Assembly: GCA_014896255.1 (NCBI GenBank)
Contig: JADBKT010000027.1
Span: 1 to 64,000 of the forward strand
Origin: Hydrogenibacillus sp.
GTDB lineage: Bacteria; Bacillota; Bacilli; Thermicanales; DSM-22653
Direction: 5' to 3'
Length of the DNA stretch: 64,000 nucleotides
Shown: in pieces, positions 1 through 10,769 of the stretch
Layout of the letters: the number at the start of each line of letters is the position of its first letter
Numbering within the stretch: position 1 is the first letter of the stretch
Notes under the pieces: model-generated
Told to the model about the DNA's origin: nothing
Database searches by the model: none
Seen by the model: only the letters and a program-made list of their open reading frames with translations
Program-made: the position numbers and the translations under genes

Positions 1-680
1 ACCTCCTCCGGCGTCCCGACCTCGACGATCTCCCCCTGGTCCATGAAGACGACCCGGTCGCCGACTTCGCGCGCAAAGCCCATCTCGTGCGTCACGACGA
101 CCATCGTCATCCCTTCGCGGGCCAAATCTTTCATCACGTCGAGCACTTCCTTGACCATCTCCGGGTCGAGGGCGCTCGTCGGCTCGTCGAACAGCATTAC
201 CTTCGGCTTCATCATGAGCGCTCGGGCGATCGCCACGCGCTGCTGCTGTCCGCCGGAGAGGGCATCGGGGTATGCGTTTTCTTTTTCCGCCAGACCGACT
301 TTCTGAAGCAGTTCGCGCGCCTCGCGCACCGCCTCCTCCCGCGGCCGGCGGCGCACCTTCATCGGCGCGAGGATGAGATTCTCCAACACCGTCATGTGCG
401 GAAAAAGATGAAAGTGCTGAAAGACCATACCGAGTTCGCGCCGCACGGCGTCGACGTCCGTCTTCGGGTCGGTAAGGCGCACGCCGTCAATGACGATCTC
501 CCCGGCGTCGATCGTCTCGAGGAGATTCAGGCAGCGGAGGAGAGTACTTTTCCCCGAACCCGAGGGGCCGATGACGACGACGACTTCCCTCGGGTAGACG
601 TCGAGGTCGATCCGCTTCAGCACGCGATGGGCACCGAACGACTTTTCCACGCCGCGCACGGTAATGAGCGGTTCCGACAT
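1..680 (-). CDS. Amino-acid ABC transporter ATP-binding protein (partial, 3' end outside window)
   Basis: ATPase of a polar amino-acid importer of the GlnQ/HisP class; it would hydrolyse ATP at the inner face of the membrane to drive the permease encoded just upstream. The visible 226 codons carry Walker A (GPSGSGKS, about residues 34-41), the Q-loop (VFQH), the signature LSGGQQQR, Walker B ([12 protein letters not shown]) and the switch histidine (VTHEMGFA). Start ATG at 680 is chosen because AAAGGAG lies about 9 bases upstream. The frame runs off the left edge, missing perhaps 15-20 residues. It is the last gene of the order binding protein, permease, ATPase. The substrate cannot be told from sequence. 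Confidence 0.93.
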   Translation of the reverse strand, partial: MSEPLITVRGVEKSFGAHRVLKRIDLDVYPREVVVVIGPSGSGKSTLLRCLNLLETIDAGEIVIDGVRLTDPKTDVDAVRRELGMVFQHFHLFPHMTVLENLILAPMKVRRRPREEAVREARELLQKVGLAEKENAYPDALSGGQQQRVAIARALMMKPKVMLFDEPTSALDPEMVKEVLDVMKDLAREGMTMVVVTHEMGFAREVGDRVVFMDQGEIVEVGTPEE

Positions 681-708
681 CCTTCAAACTCCTTTGAACG
701 TCGCCTCA

Positions 709-1389
709 TCATCCGCTTCGCCCTTGAGCGAAGCGCGCTTCGACCCGGCTGACCAAATAGCTGATGACGAGCGACAAGATCAAATACAGGACGAGCACCG
801 TCATGAACGCTTCCCACGGCCGCTGCAGGGCGCCGTTGACGATGCGTCCGGCGTTCGCCAGCTCCGGCGTCGCGATGGCCGAAAGGAGCGACGAATCTTT
901 GAGCACGATCAAAAATTCGTTCCCCAGCGGAGGGATCATCCGCCGAAGCGCCTGAGGCAGAATGACGTAGCGCATCGCCTGGACGTGGCTGAGGCCTAAA
1001 GAGCGGGCCGCCTCCATCTGCCCGCGGGCGATCGACTGAATGCCGGCGCGGAAGATCTCCGCGATGTACGCCCCGCTGTTTACGGCCAGCGCCACGATGC
1101 CGGAGACGATCGGACTTTGCGACTGACCGAGGAGTGTAGGCAAGACGGCAAAATGAATCAGCAAAATCTGTACAAAAAGCGGCGTCCCGCGAAAAAACTC
1201 GATGTAGATGATCGTCGGAATGCGCAGCCACGGAAACCGCGACAGTTTCGCCATGCCGGCGAACAAGCCGATGACCAGCCCGATCGCCACGCCGGCGACG
1301 GATAAAATAACCGTATAATAAGCGCCGCGGATGAACAGTTCTCGATAATCCCAGATAATCTCCGGACGAAAATCGAGCCATTCCAGCAC
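709..1389 (-). CDS. Amino-acid ABC transporter permease (HisM/GlnP family)
   Basis: Integral membrane subunit, 226 residues, typical length for this family. Hydrophobic segments are visible near residues 24-45, 55-80 and 185-210. The cytoplasmic EAA loop that docks onto the ATPase reads EAARSLGLSHVQAMRYVILPQ around residues 143-163. Start is GTG at 1389, with GGGAGG eight bases upstream. It lies 28 bases before the ATPase gene, so the two are probably cotranslated. A terminator hairpin at 1579-1613 separates it from the upstream binding-protein gene, which suggests lower expression of the permease than of the binding protein. Confidence 0.92.
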   Translation of the reverse strand: MLEWLDFRPEIIWDYRELFIRGAYYTVILSVAGVAIGLVIGLFAGMAKLSRFPWLRIPTIIYIEFFRGTPLFVQILLIHFAVLPTLLGQSQSPIVSGIVALAVNSGAYIAEIFRAGIQSIARGQMEAARSLGLSHVQAMRYVILPQALRRMIPPLGNEFLIVLKDSSLLSAIATPELANAGRIVNGALQRPWEAFMTVLVLYLILSLVISYLVSRVEARFAQGRSG

Positions 1390-1578
1390 GAACCCATACC
1401 TCCCGCCGGTACGACACGCACGTTACAACGACGCGCTCGGCCAAACCCGGGCAATGCGGCATGATCGTAACGAATCCGTCTCAATGCTTCTAAGCTAAAC
1501 GATCCAAAGCTTGCCGTCAAGCGCAAAAACATGGCGACGTCCGAGCGCGGAGCGGCCAAGCAACACGATTTTGTTCAC

Positions 1579-1613
1579 AAAAAAGAACTGCCCTGCCATC
1601 CTCGGCAAGACAG
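1579..1613 (-). terminator. Intrinsic terminator between binding protein and permease genes
   Basis: On the minus strand a 10-bp stem (arms 1604-1613 and 1588-1597, two G-U pairs) with a 6-base loop is followed by TTCTTTTTT. It sits inside the roughly 307-base gap between the binding-protein and permease genes. Partial read-through here would explain a binding-protein excess, as is known for many ABC operons. The rest of 1390-1696 holds nothing I recognise. Confidence 0.75.
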
Positions 1614-1696
1614 CGCATGAATCAGGTCCAACGCTGGGCACCGGCCTCTTCCGCCCGGTTCACCGACAGTCGTACCGCCCGCGATCCTCGTGCGGT

Positions 1697-2554
1697 TTAC
1701 TCCACGTCGGCGCCGTAGATCTCCTTAATGACGCCTTCCGCCTTCGCCTTTTCAATCGCCGCGTTGATCATGTCCAGCACGGCTCGATTGCCTTTCTTCA
1801 CCATAATGCCGTAATACTCTTTTTCAAACGACGGGTCGTCGAAATAACGCAGTTTCACTTTCGGATTGTTCTTCACGTACTCCACGACCACGGCATTGTC
1901 GGCGATGACGGCGTCGGATCCGCCGTTTAGCATATCCTGAATGGCGAGCGGCGTCGACTCATACGATTTGATCTTCGGGCTCGTCTTCCCGAGCAGGTTT
2001 TGAGCGACGATATGTCCGGTCGTCGCGTTCTGCACGCCGACATAGCGCACGTTCTTCAGATCGTCCAACTTCTGAATCGGCGAATCTGCTTTGACCAAGA
2101 CGAGCTGATTGGCGACGAAATACGGTTCACTGAAGTCGTACGTGTCCTTACGGTCTTCGGTAATCGTGATCGCGGAGATGGCCGCATCAACGCCGCCGTT
2201 TTTCACCTCTTGAAAAAGAGAATCCCACGGCAGGTTGCGGATCTCTACCTCAAAACCGCCCAGTTCGCCCAACTTCTGGATGAACTCGATGTCCAAGCCG
2301 ACGATTTCATTCTTGTCGTTGACGTATTCAAACGGCGCATACGCCGCGTCCGAGCCGACGACGATTTTCTTCGGCGCCTCGCCGGCTGCCGCGTCGGTCG
2401 AGTCGGTCGTGCCGCTCGATGGCGAACTCGCCGCGCCGTCCGTCGGCCGGGCGCCCCCGCCGCACGCCGCAAGTGCCGCCACCATCACCAACACGATCGC
2501 GATGAGCCCGAAAGTTTTATGGACAGCGACGGCGGGCGCGTGATTCTTCGGCAT
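1697..2554 (-). CDS. Amino-acid ABC transporter substrate-binding lipoprotein
   Basis: Extracytoplasmic binding protein, family 3 (SBP_bac_3), 285 residues. A signal peptide with hydrophobic core ends in the lipobox LAAC with Cys31 as the lipidation site, followed by a Gly/Ser/Thr-rich linker of about 35 residues. The mature domain shows the family hallmarks IVVGSDAAYAPFEY, a central GLDIEFIQKL and DAAISAITITEDR. ATG at 2554 is preferred over an in-frame ATG 36 bases upstream because AGGGGGAAG sits just before it. It is the first gene of the operon, behind the promoter at 2635-2662. Confidence 0.93.
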   Translation of the reverse strand: MPKNHAPAVAVHKTFGLIAIVLVMVAALAACGGGARPTDGAASSPSSGTTDSTDAAAGEAPKKIVVGSDAAYAPFEYVNDKNEIVGLDIEFIQKLGELGGFEVEIRNLPWDSLFQEVKNGGVDAAISAITITEDRKDTYDFSEPYFVANQLVLVKADSPIQKLDDLKNVRYVGVQNATTGHIVAQNLLGKTSPKIKSYESTPLAIQDMLNGGSDAVIADNAVVVEYVKNNPKVKLRYFDDPSFEKEYYGIMVKKGNRAVLDMINAAIEKAKAEGVIKEIYGADVE

Positions 2555-2634
2555 TTTCTCTTCCCCCTTGTGTTTCCTATCCTCTTTCATTTCACTTGCA
2601 TATTTATGCTTAAACGCACATCTGCATACGTCTT

Positions 2635-2662
2635 ATTCTACGTCTTTCTTCGCGTTTGTCAA
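2635..2662 (-). promoter_or_regulatory. SigA-type promoter for the amino-acid transporter operon
   Basis: On the minus strand a perfect -35 TTGACA (2657-2662) and a -10 TAGAAT (2635-2640) are separated by 16 bases. The 5' leader to the ATG at 2554 is about 70 bases. No riboswitch is recognised in it. Confidence 0.8.
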
Positions 2663-2805
2663 GCTTTTCCCTCATTTTTGGACAAAAAAGTCCTGCCGCC
2701 TTTGTCCGGCGCGGCCGTTCGCCTGATCGACACGCGCCCGGCAGCACGCCGGATGGCGACAGGACGAAACCACCGAATACGGCACCCGACGTTCTCCGGC
2801 GCACC

Positions 2806-5496
<2,691 letters not shown>

Positions 5497-5606
5497 ATGC
5501 CGCCTCCTCCTTTGCTGCGTGTTCGTCCACCGGGGCATCGGCGATGCGCCCGCGGTGAACCGCTCGTTGTTTCGACACATGGAACCATGTTTCTGTAGTT
5601 AATACC

Positions 5607-5635
5607 ATTATACCGGATTTGGAAGCGTTCGTCAC
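5607..5635 (-). promoter_or_regulatory. Promoter for acnA
   Basis: On the minus strand -35 GTGACG (5630-5635) and a perfect -10 TATAAT (5607-5612) are 17 bases apart. The leader to the start codon is about 100 bases. No clear CcpC or citrate-responsive box was recognised. Confidence 0.7.
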
Positions 5636-5689
5636 TGATCATTTTGTCCCGGAAGTCGGCCAGGCCATCGTAGGTGCGTTTTTTGCTCC

Positions 5690-6075
5690 AAGTGGATGCA
5701 TAGAACCGTCATTACCGCCACGAAGGATCGGAAACCACAAAAAACGCCCGGGCATCCGCGCCGAGCGGCGCGGGTTTCCCGCGGCCGAATTGCAGATGAG
5801 GCTTTTGGAGTTTGCCATCGCACAAGGCCTTCCGGTCGGTCGGACGGTGAAAGAGATCGGTTCCGGCCTGAATGGGAAACGAAGGGAACTCCTTAAACTA
5901 CTCGCCCACCCGAACGTCACGACCATCGTCGTCGAAGAAAGAGCAATCGACGACGACCTCGTGCGGGACATGACCGGGGCCTGACTTCATGGGCCGCAAG
6001 CTTTTTTACGGCAAGCACTCGGCCAAACGCCGGGCCAAAAAGGCGTTGGAGGCGCTGCAAAATGAAGATTCATAA
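5690..6075 (+). pseudogene. tnpA: IS607-type serine recombinase TnpA remnant
   Basis: Three pieces lie in three frames. ARVS, containing the expected catalytic serine, is at 5768-5779. Next comes the family hallmark LPVGRTVKEIGSGLNGKRR followed by LLKLLAHPNVTTIVVE in another frame (about 5810-5940). The C-terminal GRKLFYGKHSAKRRAKKAL is in the third frame (5992-6075). The stretch normally holding HRDRLARFG and about 25 further residues after IVVE is deleted. The N-terminal helix-turn-helix is missing or unrecognisable. The motifs are characteristic of IS607 resolvases, so I am fairly sure of the family and certain it is non-functional. Confidence 0.8.
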
Positions 6076-6330
6076 ATCCTATCGCTACGAACTCGATCCA
6101 AACGCCGAACAGCGCCTCCCCCACCAAGCACGCCGGAGCTGCACGCTTTGCCAATCTTTGATGCCTCGCCCGGTGGAAGGAGATTGGCAAACGAACGGCC
6201 AGAGGATCGAACACCCCAAGTTTCGAAAAAAGGGCCAATCGTTGGTAACCTGCTTCCCGGAAGCATCCACGAAGCTCGCGTGCGCCCGACGTTCGCCTTC
6301 GGCGGTGTCGGACAAACTTTCGCATCGGGT
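6062..6330 (+). pseudogene. tnpB: TnpB (RNA-guided nuclease family) N-terminal remnant
   Basis: The start MKIHKSYRYELDPNAEQR is a textbook TnpB N-terminus. The reading then shifts: KHAGAARFAN follows in the next frame at 6126, interrupted by a stop before CLAR, and HPKFRKKG, typical of TnpB, returns in the first frame near 6210. Everything after that, including the RuvC-like catalytic residues and zinc finger, is missing or scrambled. An open frame continues by chance into the downstream ATPase remnant and gives a misleading long chimeric protein. Confidence 0.72.
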
Positions 6331-6582
6331 TTCGGATGAACGTCCAAGATTTACGAAGGGTATGGGGGCTCTGCTGAAGGCCCTGTTGGGTCACCGGAAC
6401 GGATGGGCGTCTCGCCGACGGAAGAAGCACGTCCCGAAGCTGCGAACAAAATGGCAAAAAAACACGGCGAACCGAATCCACGTTTCGATTTTTCTGTTTG
6501 CGTTTGCCATGTTCTCCGTGTCGGGCATGAAGTCTTCCCGACGCAACCCCCCTTCCGCGACAGAGCGGTGTGGCGGGTTTAT

Positions 6583-7415
6583 GATTCCGATCGACCCGGA
6601 AGGGACGGCCCGCGTCTTCGAGACGATCGCCAAGATCGCGTCCGGACGGACGCTCGTCATCGTCGAACACAACATCGAACAAGCGCTCCCGCTCGTCGAG
6701 CGCCTCATCGTCCTGGACGAACGTGGCCGGATCGCGCTTGACGGAGACGTCGCCCGCACGTTCGCGCGCGCGAAGGCGGATCTGTTGCGCTATGGCGTAT
6801 GGTATCCCGGCGCCTGGGAGGACATGAAAAGGCTGCGTCCGCCGCTTCCCCCACCTGAGATCGGCGGGTCGCCGAGGCTAGAGATTGCCGATTTTGCCGG
6901 CTACATCGGGCGCGAAGCAAAGATCGTCATCGAACGGGCGACGGTTCGGCCGGGAGAATGGATCGCCATCACCGGGCCGAACGGAGCCGGGAAAAGCGTG
7001 CTCCTCTATGCCCTCCGCGGCCTCATCCGCACGTCAGGGACGTATCGTATAGACGGTCGGCCGGCAACGCAGACCGACCTTACGCGCATGTTCGGTTTCG
7101 TCTTCCAGAATCCGGAATTTCAGTTCGTCGCGCAGACGGTCGCGGCGGAAATCGGCTATACGCCCGCCGCGCTCGGCGAACCGCCGGCACGCGTTCAGTC
7201 GTGCGTCGCGTCCGCGCTCGATGCCTACCGCCTCGGCCCGTACCGCACGCGCCACCCGTTTCATCTCTCGCTCGGGCAAAAGCGGCGGCTCAGCGTCGCC
7301 GCCGCGACGGCTCATGCCCCGCCGCTCTGGCTGCTCGATGAGCCGACGTTTGGCCAGGATGCGCAAAACGCCTTTGCCCTCCTGGACGCGATCGAGCACG
7401 CCAGGGAGCACGGTG
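6583..7415 (+). pseudogene. Truncated ECF transporter ATPase (two fused ABC domains, YkoD-like)
   Basis: The sequence begins in the middle of a first ABC domain, just after Walker B (DPEGTARVFETIAKI), with its switch histidine VIVEHNIEQA. It continues into a second ABC domain with Walker A GPNGAGKS, Q-loop VFQNPEFQF, signature LSLGQKRRLS and Walker B LWLLDEPTFGQD. The first half of domain 1 is gone, replaced by the IS607 remnant. The end of domain 2 is cut near 7415, where the frame meets an EcfT fragment. Fused double-ATPase EcfA proteins accompany vitamin transporters such as the thiamin-precursor system YkoEDC. Substrate is inferred only from that resemblance. Confidence 0.75.
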
Positions 7416-7417
7416 CG

Positions 7418-7650
7418 GCGGACGATCCGCTACCTGCTGCCGCTCTTTGCCGCAAGCATCCGACGCGCCATGCGGCTTGCCTTAAGCATCGAAGCGCGGG
7501 CGTTTGACCCCGCACGACAAAGAACGTACTACGATGTCCTGCGCATAAGCCCGGCCGATGCGCTGCTCGCCCTCCTTTTGCTTGCGGTCTTAAGCTTTGC
7601 CTTGGGCCACGCGCTCCCTCTCTTCCCCGTGCACGACGTGCGGCCGGCGG
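7418..7650 (+). pseudogene. EcfT transmembrane subunit C-terminal remnant
   Basis: In a different frame from the ATPase remnant the sequence reads RTIRYLLPLFAASIRRAMRL, then ALSIEARAFDPARQRT, the two coupling-helix motifs of EcfT (xRRA and ARAF), followed by one hydrophobic segment. The N-terminal two thirds of EcfT and the end of the ATPase are both missing, so one deletion near 7415 removed the gene boundary. No stop belongs to it: the frame runs on into the converging dehydrogenase gene. Confidence 0.7.
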
Positions 7651-7678
7651 CGCAGCCCCTGGAAGCGATGGCACCGCA

Positions 7679-8653
7679 TTACGGCACCTCGACCGGATCG
7701 AGCGGGGCCTGCCCTGTGAGCACCGCGGCAATGTTTTGGACGGCGCGGCGCGCCATGGCGAGGCGCGTCTCCACCGTGGCGCTGCCGATATGCGGCAGCA
7801 AGACGACATTGTCCAAGGAAAGCAGCGGGTGATCCGGCGCGATCGGCTCCCGTTCATAGACATCGAGCCCCGCCGCATACAGCTTGCCGCTTGCGAGTGC
7901 CGCATAAAGCGCCGCCTCATCGACGATGCCGCCGCGCGAGACAGCGATCAAGATCGCCCCGTCCTTCATCATGGCAAGCGCCGCCGCGTCGATCACGTGA
8001 TGGAGCACAGGCGCGTAAGGCACGAGCACGACCAGGATATCGGACGTCCCCAAGAGCGTCTCCCAGTCGACGTACGTCGCGCCGAGCGCGTCTTCGATCT
8101 CTTTCGGACGGCGCCGGCGGTTGTGGTAGATGATGTCCATGGCAAAACCTTTCGCCCGGCGGGCGACGGCCTGCCCGATGCGCCCCATGCCGAAGATGCC
8201 GAGCCGCTTGCCGTAAACATCGCGACCGGCAAAATCAAACGGCGCCCATCCCGACCACTGCCCGGCGCGAAGCGCCCGCTCCGCCTGCGGCAGGCGCCGC
8301 GCAGCGGCGAGGATAAGCGCAAAGACGAGATCGGCCGTCGTCTCGGTGAGCACGTCCGGCGTGTTTGTCACGATGACGCCGCGCGCATGCGCCTCGGCGA
8401 CGTCGATGTTGTTGTAGCCGACGGCCATGTTGGCGACGACGCGAAGCCGCGGCGCGTCGGAGAGGAGCGCGCGGTCGACCGTATCGGTGATCAGCGTAAG
8501 GAGCGCATCCGCCCGCGCCGCCTCCGCGCGCAACACATCCGGCGGCACGGGCACACGCTCCTCGGGCCAAACGACGACCTCGCCGAGCGCGCGCAGCGGG
8601 GCGAGCACGTCATCCGGCAGCTTGCGCGCGACAAACATGCGCGGCATCATCAT
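7679..8653 (-). CDS. D-2-hydroxyacid dehydrogenase (glyoxylate/hydroxypyruvate reductase type)
   Basis: NAD(P)H-dependent reductase of 2-keto acids, 324 residues, normal length. The Rossmann motif is GIFGMGRIGQAVARR. The catalytic Arg lies in VSRGGIVDE, the Glu in LDVYEREPI, and the His in LLPHIGSAT. The substrate-binding VANMAVGYNNID is typical of glyoxylate reductases (GyaR/GhrB). The start lies in a run of three ATGs (8653, 8650, 8647) after AGGAGAGG; any is possible. It stands alone, converging on the ECF remnant; 8654-8933 holds no gene or signal I can support. Confidence 0.9.
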   Translation of the reverse strand: MMMPRMFVARKLPDDVLAPLRALGEVVVWPEERVPVPPDVLRAEAARADALLTLITDTVDRALLSDAPRLRVVANMAVGYNNIDVAEAHARGVIVTNTPDVLTETTADLVFALILAAARRLPQAERALRAGQWSGWAPFDFAGRDVYGKRLGIFGMGRIGQAVARRAKGFAMDIIYHNRRRRPKEIEDALGATYVDWETLLGTSDILVVLVPYAPVLHHVIDAAALAMMKDGAILIAVSRGGIVDEAALYAALASGKLYAAGLDVYEREPIAPDHPLLSLDNVVLLPHIGSATVETRLAMARRAVQNIAAVLTGQAPLDPVEVP

Positions 8654-8933
8654 CACCTCTCCTGGCATTGGCTTGTCCGGCGGACCGGGTTTGACCCTCT
8701 CCCCGCCGCGGTAATCTTGCTCAAACCTTTCGCAGCGGGTGCATAACCGCAAAGCAAAGCGATCATCGGTAACTCGGCGGCGGCGACCGCGTAGCGGACA
8801 AACGTACAGCTCTTCGTCTCAAGACGCACGCGCCCGCGACGGTAAACAGCAGCCGGTAGGCAGCCGCAACCGCCGTCGGGAACTCGGCATGATCATCCCC
8901 TGCGCCTGTCCCCCCGATCGCCTAAACGACCGC

Positions 8934-10769
8934 TCAGTCAGCGGATGCCGCCCCGCCGCCTGTTGCCGCCGGTCGCTCCGAAGCCGCCGCCGCACCACCT
9001 TGCTGCATGCGGTACATCGCCGCATAGAGGCCGCCCCGCGCAAGCAGCTCCGGATGCGTGCCGCGCTCGACGATTTCGCCTTGGTGCAGGACGAGGATGA
9101 GATCGGCGTCTTGGATCGTCGAGAGGCGGTGGGCGATGACGATCGTCGTCCGGCCCCGTCGCATGCGCGCGAGCGCTTCCTGAATGAGCCCTTCCGTCTC
9201 CGTGTCGATGTTCGCCGTCGCCTCGTCGAGGACGAGGATTTTCGGCTGACGGACCATCGTCCGGGCAAAGGCAATAAGCTGCCGCTCGCCGCTTGACAGC
9301 GTCGCGCCGCGCTCGACGACCGGCTCCTCATAACGTTGGGGCAGCCGCTCGATCAGCCGATCGGCCTGCACGAAGCGCGCCGCCTCCTCAACCGCCTCAT
9401 CGCTGTAGTCGTCGTGCAGGCGAATGTTGAAGGCGATATCGCCGACGAACAACACCGGATCTTGCAGGACAAGCCCGACCTGACGGCGCAGCGCCGCCTC
9501 GTCATACAGCGCAAGCGGCACGCCGTCGATCAAAATCTCGCCGGACGCAGGACGGTAAAAGCGGAGCAGGAGATTGGCGATCGTCGACTTGCCGCTTCCC
9601 GTGTGGCCGACGAGGGCAACCGTCATCCCCGGCTCGGCGACAAACGAGATGCCTTTCAGCACCTCCTGCTTCCCGTCATACGAAAACGTCACATCGCGAA
9701 ATTCGACGCGACCGTGCGGGATCTCGAACGCCTCCGGCGCCTCGGGGACGGGCTCGCGCTCGTCCATGTCCATCAGGCCGAAGACGCGTTCACCGGCGAC
9801 GAGCGCCTGCTGGAAGCTCGTCAAACGAAACATCATCTCGTTGATCGGCTCAAACATCCGGTCGATATAGCTGATAAACGCGTACATCACACCGAGTTCG
9901 ACCGGCCCGTGCCATGAGCGGACGCCGAAAACGGAGAGCAAGACGACCGCGGCGACGAGGTAGAGCACGTCGACGGCGGGCCGGACAAGCAACCCGTTGA
10001 TCTTGATCTGGCGCAAAAAAGAATGAAAATAATCCGCCGACAGCGACGCAAAACGCGTCCTGAGACGCTCTTCCTGACGAAACGCCTGCACGATCGACAT
10101 GCCCATGAGCATCTCGGACAACATCGTGTTCACATCGCTTAACTTCTCCCGCGTGCGGTGGATGATCGGGCCGCTCACGCGGCGATACACCCACATGAGG
10201 AGCAGCACGACGGGGACCACCCAGGCCAGATAGAGCGCCATCCCCGCGTCGAGATAAAACATGCCGATAAACACGCCGAGCAAAAAAACGATGTTTTGCA
10301 CAAACGCGGCGAGCACGCTGACATAAAGTTCCTTGATCGCCTCCGTATCGTTGGTCACGCGCGAGACGACCCAACCGACCGGCGTGCGGTCGAAAAAGGA
10401 AAGCGCCATCCGCTCTACCTTGGCAAACACATCGACGCGAATCGCGCGGATGATCCGCTGCGCCGCTTCGTTAAACTTGACATACTGCAGGTAATGAAAA
10501 GCCGGCGAGACGACCAGCAACGCGAAATACAAACCGGCGAGCGCGGCGACCGGACCGAACGGAAAATGAAGCGGCGTCAAATAGCCGTCGATGAAATGCT
10601 TCAGCACCACCGGGCCGCCGACGTCGGCGAGCGTCGCGATCGCAAGAAAGAAAAAACCCAAAAGAAGCGTGCGCCACTCCGTGAACGCATAAGCGAGAAG
10701 GCGCCGCGCGACGCGCGGTTTGGCAGATCGGGGCGGCTTGGCCTGATCCTCATGATGAACGTGCGGCAT
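8934..10769 (-). CDS. Heterodimeric ABC exporter subunit (YheH/BmrD-like)
   Basis: One half of a type IV ABC exporter, 611 residues: six transmembrane helices in residues 20-310, then a nucleotide-binding domain with Walker A GHTGSGKS, signature LSSGERQL and Walker B LVLDEATANID, keeping the catalytic Glu. The C-terminal Ala/Gly-rich tail is low complexity. ATG at 10769 lies 20 bases inside the upstream partner gene, so translation is probably coupled. Pairs of this kind are known as multidrug exporters; the substrate here is not known. The partner has Asp in place of the catalytic Glu, as expected for a heterodimer with one degenerate ATP site. Confidence 0.9.
   Translation of the reverse strand: MPHVHHEDQAKPPRSAKPRVARRLLAYAFTEWRTLLLGFFFLAIATLADVGGPVVLKHFIDGYLTPLHFPFGPVAALAGLYFALLVVSPAFHYLQYVKFNEAAQRIIRAIRVDVFAKVERMALSFFDRTPVGWVVSRVTNDTEAIKELYVSVLAAFVQNIVFLLGVFIGMFYLDAGMALYLAWVVPVVLLLMWVYRRVSGPIIHRTREKLSDVNTMLSEMLMGMSIVQAFRQEERLRTRFASLSADYFHSFLRQIKINGLLVRPAVDVLYLVAAVVLLSVFGVRSWHGPVELGVMYAFISYIDRMFEPINEMMFRLTSFQQALVAGERVFGLMDMDEREPVPEAPEAFEIPHGRVEFRDVTFSYDGKQEVLKGISFVAEPGMTVALVGHTGSGKSTIANLLLRFYRPASGEILIDGVPLALYDEAALRRQVGLVLQDPVLFVGDIAFNIRLHDDYSDEAVEEAARFVQADRLIERLPQRYEEPVVERGATLSSGERQLIAFARTMVRQPKILVLDEATANIDTETEGLIQEALARMRRGRTTIVIAHRLSTIQDADLILVLHQGEIVERGTHPELLARGGLYAAMYRMQQGGAAAASERPAATGGGAASAD

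Larger units (their letters stand above)
5690..6480 (+). mobile_element. Remnant of an IS607-family insertion sequence (tnpA + tnpB, both broken)
   Basis: Two adjoining broken genes keep the diagnostic order and overlap of IS607 elements: a serine-recombinase tnpA whose last codons overlap the tnpB start (6062-6075). Both have frameshifts and internal deletions. No terminal sequences or reRNA/omega-RNA scaffold can be recognised, so the outer limits (5690 and 6480) are approximate. The remnant lies against a truncated ECF transporter gene, suggesting it inserted into or rearranged that locus before decaying. Confidence 0.72.

Noticed and set aside
2670-2710. Hairpin GGACAAA...TTTGTCC downstream of acnA as a terminator
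   Set aside because: On the minus strand the stem is followed by A-rich, not T-rich, sequence and overlaps the -35 area of the next promoter.
6340-6580. TPP riboswitch in front of the thiamin-type transporter remnant
   Set aside because: The conserved CTGAGA and ACCTGAT boxes are absent; this stretch matches neither the element nor a gene.
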